A DNA stretch of 64,000 nt from positions 104,540 to 168,539 of the forward strand of contig NZ_JAATJG010000009.1 in NCBI RefSeq assembly GCF_011927765.1, read 5' to 3'. The notes under the pieces were generated by a model. That model saw only the letters and a list, made by a program, of their open reading frames with translations. It made no database searches and was not told where the DNA came from. This DNA comes from Wenyingzhuangia aestuarii (GTDB lineage: Bacteria > Bacteroidota > Bacteroidia > Flavobacteriales > Flavobacteriaceae). Of this stretch, positions 53,815 to 62,671 are shown piece after piece. The position numbers and the translations under genes were made by a program. Every line of letters begins with the position of its first letter. The stretch's first letter is position 1.

Positions 53815-54783
53815 TTAAGCAAAAGGATGTAATGTTTTTGGTAAAAAAAACATAGGATGCACTTTTCCTTTTTTAGGTTGTTGAAATTGTGCATTTCTTA
53901 TTTCATGAACAATCTGAATTGAATTCCTTGCATCTTCTAAACCAAAACCTTTTCCTTCTAAAATAGATTTGTAGCTTTCTGTATGCAATTCGGTAAACCC
54001 TCCACTAAACTCAACCTCATCTCCATCTACCGTTATCGAGCGATAAGTTCTCTGCCCTTTTTCTTTAATTTCTTCTGGCAAAGCCTCATAGTTGATTGAT
54101 AAAAACCATTTTACTCTAGCTTTGGCAAACCTTAAATACCCAGAAGCTCTATCATGACTATGTTCATATACTACATTTTCTTGCAAGTCCCCAAAGACCC
54201 AAGCCAACATATCAAAAAAGTGAACCCCTATATTAGAAGCAATTCCCCCAGACTTCGTTACATCTCCTTTCCAAGAAGCATAGTACCACTTTCCTCTAGA
54301 AGTTAGGTAGGTCAAATCCACATCAAACACTTTTCCCTCGGGTGCTTGTTGTACTTTCTTTTTTAAATCTAAAATTGCTTGGTGATGTCTTAACTGAAGT
54401 ATGGTGTAAATTTTATTCCCCGTCTCTTGCTCTATAGCTTGCAAAGCATCAATATTCCATGGATTTAACACTAAAGGTTTTTCACAAATTGCATTTGCAC
54501 CCGACCTTAGAGCCATTCTAATATGAGCATCATGTAAATAATTAGGTGTACAGATACTTACATAGTCCAACTTGACTTTATTTTCTCTTTTTATCTTCTC
54601 CACATGACGATCAAACCTTTCAAACTCCACAAAGAAAGAAGCTTCTGGAAAATAGGAATCAATAATCCCTACACTATCATTTTTATCTAACGCAGCCACC
54701 AACTGGTTTCCTGTATCTTTAATCGCTTTTAAGTGTCTTGGAGCTATGTAACCTGCTGCCCCCAACAATGCAAAATTCTTCAT
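53815..54783 (-). CDS. wbpB: Gfo/Idh/MocA oxidoreductase, WbpB/WlbA type
   Basis: WbpB oxidises UDP-GlcNAcA at C3 in the path to 2,3-diamino uronic acids. The ATG at 54783 gives the family start MKNFALLGAAGYIAPRHLKA; an ATG 6 codons upstream is possible. The 322-residue protein has the Rossmann N-terminus, SICTPNYLHDAHIRMALRSG near 90-109, EKPLV near 115-119, and SNIGVHFFDMLAWVFGD near 182-198. The aminotransferase (WbpE) and acetyltransferase (WbpD) of the path are not in this window. Confidence 0.88.
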   Translation of the reverse strand: MKNFALLGAAGYIAPRHLKAIKDTGNQLVAALDKNDSVGIIDSYFPEASFFVEFERFDRHVEKIKRENKVKLDYVSICTPNYLHDAHIRMALRSGANAICEKPLVLNPWNIDALQAIEQETGNKIYTILQLRHHQAILDLKKKVQQAPEGKVFDVDLTYLTSRGKWYYASWKGDVTKSGGIASNIGVHFFDMLAWVFGDLQENVVYEHSHDRASGYLRFAKARVKWFLSINYEALPEEIKEKGQRTYRSITVDGDEVEFSGGFTELHTESYKSILEGKGFGLEDARNSIQIVHEIRNAQFQQPKKGKVHPMFFLPKTLHPFA

Positions 54784-54817
54784 AATTCTAAGTATAGTCA
54801 TTTACAACTACAGCTAC

Positions 54818-54825
54818 CAAATATA
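54818..54825 (-). promoter_or_regulatory. -7 box for wbpB
   Basis: TATATTTG on the minus strand, about 35 bases before the ATG; no clear -33 partner. Confidence 0.45.
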
Positions 54826-54861
54826 GAAAAACGAATATGAGAACTCAAACCTTTGGGAAAT

Positions 54862-54894
54862 AAAAAAGTCCACTTCGATTGAAGTGGACTTTTG
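54862..54894 (-). terminator. Terminator after the tRNA-Val pair
   Basis: AAAAGTCCACTTC / GAAGTGGACTTTT with a 4-base loop and T run on the minus strand, directly after the encoded CCA. Confidence 0.85.
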
Positions 54895-54970
54895 GTGGGC
54901 AATGAGGGATTCGAACCCCCGACCCCCTCGGTGTAAACGAGGTGCTCTGAACCAACTGAGCTAATTGCCC
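54893..54970 (-). tRNA. tRNA-Val (anticodon TAC), copy 1
   Basis: Acceptor GGGCAAT/ATTGCCC, anticodon stem CCTCG/CGAGG with loop TTTACAC (anticodon TAC), T arm GGGGGTTCGAATCCC, and an encoded CCA. It differs from copy 2 by one base pair in the acceptor stem. Confidence 0.95.
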
Positions 54971-54995
54971 TTAGTTGTTATACTAAGGTGTATTT

Positions 54996-55073
54996 TGGTG
55001 GGCGATGAGGGATTCGAACCCCCGACCCCCTCGGTGTAAACGAGGTGCTCTGAACCAACTGAGCTAATCGCCC
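54996..55073 (-). tRNA. tRNA-Val (anticodon TAC), copy 2
   Basis: Same cloverleaf as copy 1, with acceptor GGGCGAT/ATCGCCC and encoded CCA. It is the promoter-proximal copy; 25 bases separate the two. Confidence 0.95.
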
Positions 55074-55083
55074 TTAGCGGGTG

Positions 55084-55115
55084 CAAATATAGGGCTTTAT
55101 TCTAGATAAAAACAA
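55084..55115 (-). promoter_or_regulatory. Promoter of the tRNA-Val operon
   Basis: TTG, 21 bases, TATATTTG (55091-55084) on the minus strand, ending 10 bases before the tRNA. Confidence 0.7.
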
Positions 55116-55130
55116 ATATTTTTAAAAAAA

Positions 55131-56153
55131 TTACAATAAATTTTTATCTCTATCCCCAGCGTACTCACGTATCTGCTTTACCTCTTCGCTTTTGTCCTTG
55201 GTAATCAACAAAATACAATCTTCTGACTCTATTAAAACAATATGATCGATTCCTCTTGTTGCATATACGGGTTTAGAGCACATCGCATAAGAATTCACAA
55301 TATTCTCTCCTTTTACCATTTCAAACAACTCATCATTATGAAAATCTTTTGCATACGCAATCAACGAATCAAAAGAACCTAAATCTGACCAAATAAAGTG
55401 AGACTTTACCATTTTGATAATTCTTGATTTTTCTAAGACTGCAAAATCAATACTATCTTCTGGTATTTTTTCCATAGCCTCTTTTTTGATGTACCCCTCT
55501 TTGCTTTGTTCGTAAGCCGTTACAGATGCTTCATAAATAGCCGTTTGGTATTTTTTAATTTCCTCTAAGAATACAGAAGCTTTGAAACAAAACATTCCAC
55601 TATTCCAACAGAAATTCCCCGATCTAATGTATTTGATGGCTAAATCCTGATTTGGCTTTTCTCTAAAAGACTTTACATCTTCTCCATCATACTCTATATA
55701 CCCATATCCAGTTTCAGGCTTTAAAGGCTGAATTCCGAAAGTAGCAATATTTCCTTCTTTGGCTAATCGAATGGCATTGTTTACCGCTAACTTATACTCT
55801 TTCTCATCTCCAATCATATGATCTGAAGGAGTTATGAACATAATATCATCAGGATCTAAGCTTAAAGCTGCTAAGGTAATTGCTGGAGCTGTATTTCTCC
55901 CAACAGATTCTACTATCTTTTTCTCTACTGCAATTCCTAGTTCTTTGGCTTGTTGGTTTGCCATGACCAATTGAGTTTCATTGGTTACCAACATGTAATC
56001 ATCTACCAAGGCTTTATTCCTTAACATAGTGTATTGAAACAAAGATTTTCCTTCAAAAATTTGTATGAACTGTTTTGGACTTTTTTTTCTAGAAATAGGC
56101 CATAATCTTGAACCTACTCCTCCACTTAAAACAATGTTTATTACTTTTCCCAT
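55131..56153 (-). CDS. manC: Mannose-1-phosphate guanylyltransferase
   Basis: ManC makes GDP-mannose from GTP and mannose-1-phosphate. The 340-residue protein carries the nucleotidyltransferase signature LSGGVGSRLWPISRKKSPKQ at about 9-28, TPSDHMIGDE near 108-117, and GYGYIEYDG and EKPNQDLAIKYI near 150-175. It has no fused isomerase domain; that activity is the separate manA. Its product feeds Gmd. It lies 6 bases after the epimerase gene. Confidence 0.93.
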   Translation of the reverse strand: MGKVINIVLSGGVGSRLWPISRKKSPKQFIQIFEGKSLFQYTMLRNKALVDDYMLVTNETQLVMANQQAKELGIAVEKKIVESVGRNTAPAITLAALSLDPDDIMFITPSDHMIGDEKEYKLAVNNAIRLAKEGNIATFGIQPLKPETGYGYIEYDGEDVKSFREKPNQDLAIKYIRSGNFCWNSGMFCFKASVFLEEIKKYQTAIYEASVTAYEQSKEGYIKKEAMEKIPEDSIDFAVLEKSRIIKMVKSHFIWSDLGSFDSLIAYAKDFHNDELFEMVKGENIVNSYAMCSKPVYATRGIDHIVLIESEDCILLITKDKSEEVKQIREYAGDRDKNLL

Positions 56154-56159
56154 AGCTAT

Positions 56160-57188
56160 TTAGTTAATATTGTTGTAAATTTTATACCAATCTATAAATT
56201 TTTTCACTCCCTCTTCTACCGAAGTATTAGGACTGTAATTGTAGTCTTTTATTAATTCTGACACATCTGCCCAAGTTTTTGCTACATCTCCCGGCTGCAT
56301 ATCCATCATGATTTTCTCTGCCTTCTTGCCTAAGTTTTTTTCAATATTCGCAATATAATCCATCAACTTTACTGAATTGTTATTACCAATATTGTATACT
56401 TTATACAACTCTCCTTTTTCTTTTCTAGTTGTTACTTCCCCTTCAATGATTCTCATGACTCCTTGGACAATATCCCCTACATACGTAAAGTCACGTTCCA
56501 TTTTTCCATGATTGAATACCTTTATAGGTTTGTCGTATCTGATTCCCTCAGCAAATAAGTAGGCTGCCATATCGGGTCTTCCCCAAGGTCCGTAAACTGT
56601 AAAAAATCTTAAGCCCGTAGTTGCAAAACCGAATAAATGAGAATAGGTATGAGCCATTAACTCATTGCTCTTTTTGGAAGCTGCATACAAACTAATTGGT
56701 GTATCTACGGTATCGTTTGTTGAAAAAGGGATTTTAGAATTTAATCCATAGACACTAGAGCTACTTGCGTATACCAAATGTTTTACTCCCGTATTTCTAC
56801 AAGCCTCTAACAAATTTACATAGCCCACAATATTACTATCTACATAAGCATGTGGATTCTCTATGCTGTATCTCACTCCAGCTTGTGCCGCTAAATTACA
56901 AACTACCTCAAATTTCTCTGTTTCAAAAAGGTTATTTATAACCTCTCGGTCTTCTAAATTGATTCTTGAAAATTTAAATTCAGGATGCGTTTCGGAACGT
57001 ACTTCCTTTTGAAACTGAGAAGCTGATGCTTTGTCAACCCCTAATTCCTTTAGTCTAGCATACTTTAAATTGACATCGTAGTAATCATTGATATTATCAA
57101 TTCCCACTACCTGATGCCCTCTACTTAGTAATAATGTAGACAAATGGAATCCAATAAACCCAGCTGCACCTGTAACTAAAATCTTCAT
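56160..57188 (-). CDS. UDP-glucuronate 4-epimerase-like enzyme
   Basis: The 342-residue SDR epimerase starts with VTGAAGFIGFHLS (5-17), has DNINDYYDVNLKYARL near 36-51, AAQAGVRYSIENPHAYVDSN near 99-118, the catalytic SKK segment in YAASKKSNELMA, and VYGPWGRPDMA near 190-200. This pattern is that of UDP-GlcA 4-epimerases, which make UDP-galacturonate. The Ugd product would be its substrate. It is the first gene of a pair with manC. Confidence 0.86.
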   Translation of the reverse strand: MKILVTGAAGFIGFHLSTLLLSRGHQVVGIDNINDYYDVNLKYARLKELGVDKASASQFQKEVRSETHPEFKFSRINLEDREVINNLFETEKFEVVCNLAAQAGVRYSIENPHAYVDSNIVGYVNLLEACRNTGVKHLVYASSSSVYGLNSKIPFSTNDTVDTPISLYAASKKSNELMAHTYSHLFGFATTGLRFFTVYGPWGRPDMAAYLFAEGIRYDKPIKVFNHGKMERDFTYVGDIVQGVMRIIEGEVTTRKEKGELYKVYNIGNNNSVKLMDYIANIEKNLGKKAEKIMMDMQPGDVAKTWADVSELIKDYNYSPNTSVEEGVKKFIDWYKIYNNIN

Positions 57189-57220
57189 TAATTGTATCTA
57201 TTTTCAGATTTATAAAGCAA

Positions 57221-57228
57221 CAAATATA
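57221..57228 (-). promoter_or_regulatory. -7 box for the epimerase-manC pair
   Basis: TATATTTG on the minus strand, about 33 bases before the ATG. A -33 element is not clear. Confidence 0.45.
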
Positions 57229-57250
57229 GTACAATGTTTATTAGCTATTG

Positions 57251-58525
57251 TTATTTTGACGTTAGCTTTTGATTGTGTTTGGTCTTTTTCAACTCGTCTC
57301 TCCAGAAAAGTAGAAAATCCGAAACCACAAAAGTACTCCCTCCAATATATAGTAAATCTTGAGGTTCTGCTATTGACAAAGCCTTTTTAACTGCCTGTTC
57401 TACTGAAGTAAAAGAAGTCCCAAAAAAACCTTGTTTTTCAGCCTCTTCTTTTAAGCTTTCCTCTGACAAGCCTCTTGCGATTGTTGGTCTTGTAAAGTAA
57501 TAAATGGCTTGTTTTGGTAATAATGGCAATACCGATGTTAAATCCTTATCATCTACCACACCAAAAACAATGTGTAATTTTCTATAATCCTCCTTTAACA
57601 ACTGTTGTACAACTAAAGAAATCCCTTCTTTATTATGTCCCGTGTCACAGATTAGCTTAGGACTTTCTTGCATTATTTGGTACCTCCCTAGCAAACTTGT
57701 GTTTTGAATTACTTTTGACAGTCCATTTTCTACAGACTTCTCTGTAATTTCAATCCCTAAACCACGTAATACTGTTATTGTATGAATTACCGTTTTTAAA
57801 TTGTGTTTTTGATACTCTCCTTTTAACTCACAACTGTAGGTCACTTCTGGTATGTCAAAAGCCTTGTATAAAGGTGCCTTTTGTTGCTTTGAGATGGCTT
57901 CAAAAATAGGAAACGTTTCTATATGGTATTCTCCAATCACCACAGGTTTGTTCTGCTTTATGATTCCTGCTTTTTCAGCAGCTATTAAAGGTAAAGTATC
58001 TCCTAAAAACTGAGTATGATCTAAACCTATATTGGTAATTACTGCTACTAAAGCATCTACCACATTGGTAGAATCCAATCTACCTCCTAAGCCCGTTTCT
58101 AAAACCACATAATCTGTATGGCTATCTTTAAAATACTCAAAAGATAAACCTACTGTCATTTCAAAAAAAGACAGGGCGTTTTCTTCAAAAAAGGTTTTGT
58201 GCTTTTTCACAAAATCAATAATATATTCAGGTGAAATCTCTTCTCCATTGATTTTGATTCGCTCTCTAAAATCAATTAAATGAGGAGAAGTATATAAACC
58301 TGTTTTATAGCCCTGCTCTTGTAGTATAGATGCTAACATATGACTGGTAGACCCTTTTCCATTGGTTCCTGCCACATGAATTGCCTTGATGCTTTTTTCT
58401 GGATTCCCTAAGTAGTCCATTAACAACAAAGTGTTTGACAAATCTTTTTTATAAGCCTTTGCTCCCACTTTTTGGTACATCGGCAATTGGTTAAATAACC
58501 AATCTAAGGTTTCTTGATAATTCAT
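57251..58525 (-). CDS. folC: Folylpolyglutamate / dihydrofolate synthase
   Basis: FolC adds glutamate to folates and, as the bifunctional form, makes dihydrofolate. The 424-residue Mur-ligase-type protein has the ATP loop HVAGTNGKGSTSHMLASIL near 50-68, SPHLIDFRERIKINGEEIS near 80-98, ETGLGGRLDSTNVV near 142-155, and the C-terminal domain (ICDTGHNKEGISLV). A heptamer array of a second family lies directly before its start codon. Confidence 0.92.
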   Translation of the reverse strand: MNYQETLDWLFNQLPMYQKVGAKAYKKDLSNTLLLMDYLGNPEKSIKAIHVAGTNGKGSTSHMLASILQEQGYKTGLYTSPHLIDFRERIKINGEEISPEYIIDFVKKHKTFFEENALSFFEMTVGLSFEYFKDSHTDYVVLETGLGGRLDSTNVVDALVAVITNIGLDHTQFLGDTLPLIAAEKAGIIKQNKPVVIGEYHIETFPIFEAISKQQKAPLYKAFDIPEVTYSCELKGEYQKHNLKTVIHTITVLRGLGIEITEKSVENGLSKVIQNTSLLGRYQIMQESPKLICDTGHNKEGISLVVQQLLKEDYRKLHIVFGVVDDKDLTSVLPLLPKQAIYYFTRPTIARGLSEESLKEEAEKQGFFGTSFTSVEQAVKKALSIAEPQDLLYIGGSTFVVSDFLLFWRDELKKTKHNQKLTSK

Positions 58526-58529
58526 ATAT

Positions 58530-58599
58530 AGTAATGAGTATTGGGTACTGAGTATTGGGTAATGAGTACTGAGTATTAAGTACTTAGTTTTTAGTAGCT
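58530..58599 (+). repeat. Heptamer array of a second family, AGTAnTG type, 10 units
   Basis: Ten 7-base units in register (AGTAATG, AGTATTG, GGTACTG, AGTATTG, GGTAATG, AGTACTG, then weaker ones). It begins 4 bases upstream of the folC ATG. It differs in sequence from the nnCGnnn family. Confidence 0.85.
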
Positions 58600-58616
58600 A
58601 TTGCAGAATTTTGTAT

Positions 58617-59453
58617 CTACTTATCCCGACCAATAAATTCATAACGTATTAATCCTATTTGCTTGCTGGGAGCATTGCCATCGGGATTCCACTTGGTTGC
58701 CAAAGCCGCTTTTTTAGCATGTTTTAACAAACAAGGACTAGTATTAGTCGTTCCTTTAAATCCTGGCTCTGCACTAATTACTTTTCCACTCCTATCAACC
58801 ACAACTTTAACTACCACAATTCCCTCTTCATTGCAATTGGGCTCTCTAATAAATTTGGATAAAACTCTCCTTCCTTTTAACAGGTAATTTCCTTCCCCCC
58901 CTAAACCATCATTACCGTAGTATTTAGTACTATTCGGGTCTCCAGATTCAGCACCTTTTACTCCGTTTACATTATCATCACCTTCGCTTTCAGCCGTCTT
59001 TCCTGTTGCTGTTTTTCCGAATAAGTTATTTAATGCATTTTGAGTTTCTTTGGTTGGTGTAGGCTCTTTTACAACTTCTTTTTTTACTGTTTTTTTAGGC
59101 TCTGCTTTTTTCTCTACTACTTTAGGTACCGTCTTTTTTACCTCTTTAGCTTCTTTCACTACCGGAGCTTCCTCTGTAGCTTGTGTCAATACTTTTTCTT
59201 GTACTTCTTCACTTTGCTTTAGCTCTTCTTGTGCTTGCTTTGGTTGACTTTCTACAGGGCTCGATTTGATACTTTCGTTCAACTTAGGTTCTCCTGCTCC
59301 TACTTCTGAAGTTCCAAAATTGATTGCCACTCCATACTCTTCTGGTGGATCTAAGTATCTTAATCCACAGAAAAACAACAAGAACAGCACTAGCCCTGCA
59401 AATGCAGTGGTTATGATAGCCGCCTTTCTTTGGTATGTTGTTTTTAATATCAT
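58617..59453 (-). CDS. tonB: TonB-type energy transducer
   Basis: The 278-residue protein has one N-terminal membrane helix (AAIITTAFAGLVLFLLFFCG). A linker follows that is rich in Lys, Glu, Val and Pro (about 50-135, for spanning the periplasm), and then a Gly-rich stretch. The TonB C-terminal domain is at about 195-278 (CNEEGIVVVKVVVDRSGKVI, with two Cys that may form a bridge). It energises outer-membrane receptors such as the one at 6840. It is followed on the transcript by nothing and preceded by exbD, 6 bases away. Confidence 0.88.
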   Translation of the reverse strand: MILKTTYQRKAAIITTAFAGLVLFLLFFCGLRYLDPPEEYGVAINFGTSEVGAGEPKLNESIKSSPVESQPKQAQEELKQSEEVQEKVLTQATEEAPVVKEAKEVKKTVPKVVEKKAEPKKTVKKEVVKEPTPTKETQNALNNLFGKTATGKTAESEGDDNVNGVKGAESGDPNSTKYYGNDGLGGEGNYLLKGRRVLSKFIREPNCNEEGIVVVKVVVDRSGKVISAEPGFKGTTNTSPCLLKHAKKAALATKWNPDGNAPSKQIGLIRYEFIGRDK

Positions 59454-59459
59454 AACTTC

Positions 59460-59852
59460 TTATTGACCTTTGACTGCTAAAATCATTTTGATTTTATTTC
59501 TGTTCGCAATATCAATCACGCTCATGATATTTTTATAAGCCGATTCGTGATCTCCTCTAATCACTAAAGTCCCTTGACTCTCTGATGAAAACTTTGTTAA
59601 TAATGTATTTTCTAGTTGATTGAATTCAACTTCATCAGCATCTACATAATATGTTCCTTCTTTAGTAATAGATACAGAAATTACTCCTTTATTTTCGGTT
59701 TTCCCACCTGCTTTGGGTAATAAAACATCAATCGCATTTACTGTTACCAAAGTTGAAGCCAACATAAAGAAAATCAATAGCAAGAAAACAATATCTGTCA
59801 TAGATGACATATTGAAATCTGCACTTACTTTATTTCTATTCCTTAGATTCAT
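59460..59852 (-). CDS. exbD: Biopolymer transport protein ExbD
   Basis: The 130-residue protein has the ExbD/TolR layout: short cytoplasmic start, membrane helix MTDIVFLLLIFFMLASTLVT with the proton-carrying Asp near 19, and a periplasmic domain (TLVIRGDHESAYKNIMSVID). It forms the motor with the ExbB protein. Its start is separated from the exbB stop by a 334-base stretch of repeats. Confidence 0.93.
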   Translation of the reverse strand: MNLRNRNKVSADFNMSSMTDIVFLLLIFFMLASTLVTVNAIDVLLPKAGGKTENKGVISVSITKEGTYYVDADEVEFNQLENTLLTKFSSESQGTLVIRGDHESAYKNIMSVIDIANRNKIKMILAVKGQ

Positions 59853-59901
59853 GTTTGTATGTGTTTAAGTGGTGGATTGATGAGTTGTTAAACGTATGTA
59901 T

Positions 59902-60170
59902 ATGCTTCGACAAGCTCAGCATGACTCAAATTTGACAGGCTCAGCATAACTGGGTTTCGATTGTATTGTTTATTTGTTGAAATGATTGCTTTCACAAAAT
60001 TAAAATTATTTTCTATTTATTATCATCTTGGCTATGCTTCGACAGGCTCAGCATGACTCTATTTTTACAAGCTCAGTACAGATTTCGAACACATTCAACA
60101 TATGATGCTTCGACGGGCTATGCTTCGACAGGCTCAGCATGACTCAAATTCGACGGGCTTAGTGTGACTG
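59902..60170 (+). repeat. Cluster of seven GCTTCGACAGGCTCAGCATG-type repeats
   Basis: Seven full or partial copies of a unit of about 26 bases (best copies at 59902, 60033 and 60119; degraded ones at 59932, 60065, 60105 and 60149) fill the gap between exbB and exbD. The unit is one I know as a common dispersed repeat in Flavobacteriia. I find no protein gene in this gap. Confidence 0.85.
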
Positions 60171-60186
60171 GGTTTTGACAATACTA

Positions 60187-60870
60187 CTACATTGGCTCAT
60201 TTAGCAAGTCTAAAAACTCCACCGATTTGGCTTCCATTTGATACACTACCTTATCCGTTTTTACCACCAAGTGATTGTATGTGATGTAGGAAATAATCCC
60301 TACAATTAATCCTCCTACTGTTGTTGTCATGGCTGTATACAAACCATCTGATAACATTTTGATATCTATTTGCCCTCCTGCGTTGGCAATTTCGTGAATA
60401 GAAATAATCATTCCTATTACCGTTCCCAAAAACCCAATCATAGGAGCTGCTCCAGAAATCGTTGCTAATACACTTACGTTTTTTTCTAATTTATAAATCT
60501 CTAGCTTTCCTGCATTTTCTATTGCTGTATTGATATCATCTAAAGGCTTTCCAATTCTTGAAACTCCTTTCTGAATTAAATTTGCTACAGGAGTGTCTAC
60601 CTTAGCACATAAAGCTTTGGCTGCATCAATATTCCCCATACTGATTTGCTCCTTTATTTGATTCATAAAGTTTTTGTCTTCTTTACTAGCCGCTTTGATT
60701 GACAAAAATCGCTCTACATAAATATAAACTCCAACAATTAATAACAGGAATAAGATCCCCATAATTATTTGACCTCCAACACCACCATCCATGATTAACT
60801 CAAAAATAGAAAGTGTTTTTTCTTGACTTACCTCAGCAACAGGTAAAACTTCAGCTTGATTTTGAACCAT
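60187..60870 (-). CDS. exbB: MotA/TolQ/ExbB proton channel protein
   Basis: The 227-residue protein has three membrane helices: near 33-52, and the pair near 131-160 and 170-195 (APMIGFLGTVIGMIISIHEI, MTTTVGGLIVGIISYITYNH). The last pair carries the conserved Thr residues of the channel. A cytoplasmic domain lies between the first and second. It forms the proton-driven motor with ExbD for TonB. Confidence 0.92.
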   Translation of the reverse strand: MVQNQAEVLPVAEVSQEKTLSIFELIMDGGVGGQIIMGILFLLLIVGVYIYVERFLSIKAASKEDKNFMNQIKEQISMGNIDAAKALCAKVDTPVANLIQKGVSRIGKPLDDINTAIENAGKLEIYKLEKNVSVLATISGAAPMIGFLGTVIGMIISIHEIANAGGQIDIKMLSDGLYTAMTTTVGGLIVGIISYITYNHLVVKTDKVVYQMEAKSVEFLDLLNEPM

Positions 60871-60928
60871 AATATAAACTCTTAATTTATGTAACGAAAA
60901 TACAATTAATTATTGCACAACTACAAAC

Positions 60929-60961
60929 AAAAAAAGGAACCTTATTCAGGTTCCTTTTTTT
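60929..60961 (-). terminator. Terminator after nhaB
   Basis: AAAAAAGGAACC / GGTTCCTTTTTT with a 7-base loop and a T-rich end on the minus strand, between nhaB and exbB. Confidence 0.85.
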
Positions 60962-60978
60962 AAAATGTGTGTTTTTTA

Positions 60979-62442
60979 CTATAAGATGATTCTTACCATT
61001 ATATACCCTACACCCCCTAAAACAATTGTATAAGGCAATGCCATTTTTACCATTGTTCCATAAGACAAGTTAATTAATGGAGCCAATGCAGATGTTAATA
61101 AGAATAAAAATGCTGCCTGACCGTTTGGAGTTGCCACACTTGGTAAATTTGTACCTGTGTTAATTGCAATTGCTAAATGTTCGTAATGTTCTCTATCAAT
61201 TACTCCCGATTTAAAAGCTTGCTGTACTTCTCCTATATATACTGTTGCCACAAATACGTTATCGCTAATTGCAGACAACACTCCGTTTGCTATGTAAAAC
61301 AATCCTGGTTGTGCTTCTGGACTTTGCTCTAATGCCCAATGAATAATTGGAGAGAATAAGTGTTGATCGTGAATCATTGCTACCACTACAAAGAAAACTA
61401 CCAATAACCCTGTAAACGGCAATGCTTCTTCAAAAGCATGTCCTAACTGGTGCTCTTCTGTAATTCCCATAAAAGCGGTTTGTAAAATAATTAAAGCCAA
61501 TCCAATAAAACCTACTGGAGCTAAATGCAATGCTAATCCTGCTATTAACATTAATGCTGCAATCCCTTGTACTTTTAAAGCGTATTTTTCTTTTGCAGTT
61601 CTTTTCGCATCTTCATCATTCGTATATCCTTGAATAATTTGATCTGCTATTTTAGGTAACTTGGCACCAAAACCAAAAGTCCCTGTTAACTCTAACACTA
61701 CTGTTGTTAACAAACCACAAACTAATACTGGCATGGTAATAGGACTCATTTTCACAAAGAATTCTACAAAATCCCATCCCATTCTTTCACCAATCAATAA
61801 GTTTTGAGGTTCCCCCACTAAAGTACATACACCTCCTAAAGCCGTACCTACTACACCGTGCATGATTAAACTTCTTAAAAAGCTTCTGAATTGCTCTAAT
61901 GTTTCACCACTCAGTTCCTTTTTATCTAAGATTCCATCTTGATTGAAATCTCCTGCTCCAGAATGGATTTTATGATAAATTCCATAAAAACCAACTGCTA
62001 CACTAATTAAAACTGCTGTTACTGTTAATGCATCTAAGAACGCAGATAAAATTGCAGACAAGAACACAAATAATAATGATAAGATTACTTTTGATTTGAT
62101 TTTTGTGAATATTTTACTAAAAATATACATTAGTAAAGGTTTCATAAAATAGATTCCTGCTACCATAAACACTAATAATAAAACTACTTCTAAGTTTTGA
62201 TCTACTTCGTGATATGCATTTTCTGGAGATGTTAAGCCTAAAGCGATAATTTCAATAGCTAACAAACCACCTGATTGCAATGGATAACATTTTAATGCCA
62301 TTGCTAATGTGAAGATAAACTCAGCAATAAACAACCAAGCTCCAAAGTGAGGTGCCATTATTGAAACCGGTATATTGATCAATAAGAAAAAGATCATTAT
62401 TAACTTGAACCATTTTGGACTAGAGCCTAAAAAATATTTCAT
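60979..62442 (-). CDS. nhaB: Na+/H+ antiporter NhaB
   Basis: The 487-residue protein lines up with E. coli NhaB from its start: [18 protein letters not shown], then [40 protein letters not shown], and [20 protein letters not shown]. It has about 10-12 membrane helices and ends in a hydrophobic segment. NhaB exports Na+ in exchange for protons, which fits a marine or salt-exposed organism. It is shorter than the 513 residues of E. coli at the N-terminus. [12 protein letters not shown] loop near 168-180 looks like an EF-hand and is not in the E. coli protein as I recall it. Confidence 0.88.
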   Translation of the reverse strand: MKYFLGSSPKWFKLIMIFFLLINIPVSIMAPHFGAWLFIAEFIFTLAMALKCYPLQSGGLLAIEIIALGLTSPENAYHEVDQNLEVVLLLVFMVAGIYFMKPLLMYIFSKIFTKIKSKVILSLLFVFLSAILSAFLDALTVTAVLISVAVGFYGIYHKIHSGAGDFNQDGILDKKELSGETLEQFRSFLRSLIMHGVVGTALGGVCTLVGEPQNLLIGERMGWDFVEFFVKMSPITMPVLVCGLLTTVVLELTGTFGFGAKLPKIADQIIQGYTNDEDAKRTAKEKYALKVQGIAALMLIAGLALHLAPVGFIGLALIILQTAFMGITEEHQLGHAFEEALPFTGLLVVFFVVVAMIHDQHLFSPIIHWALEQSPEAQPGLFYIANGVLSAISDNVFVATVYIGEVQQAFKSGVIDREHYEHLAIAINTGTNLPSVATPNGQAAFLFLLTSALAPLINLSYGTMVKMALPYTIVLGGVGYIMVRIIL

Positions 62443-62671
62443 TGTATTTTATTTTTTTAAAATTTGGTAGCTAAAATAGCATTTTAATAGTTTCACTAGG
62501 TATTTATACTTGTTAAAAATTCAGTAAATACCGCAAAACAACAATAATTTAACAAAGCTTGATTAATTTTATAAATATTTAACAATGATTTTAACATCCA
62601 CTTAACTCAACAGCAAAAGCCAGCAACTCAAAAAAAAACAACAGAAATCACACGTGTAAAAACTTATAAAA

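Noticed and set aside
60979..62442. NhaD-type antiporter
   Set aside because: The N-terminal half matches the NhaB sequence as I recall it from E. coli, over several long motifs.
62443..62671. Small gene in the gap between nhaB and anmK
   Set aside because: AT-rich DNA without a credible ORF or RNA structure; it probably holds only the nhaB promoter, for which I see no clear box.
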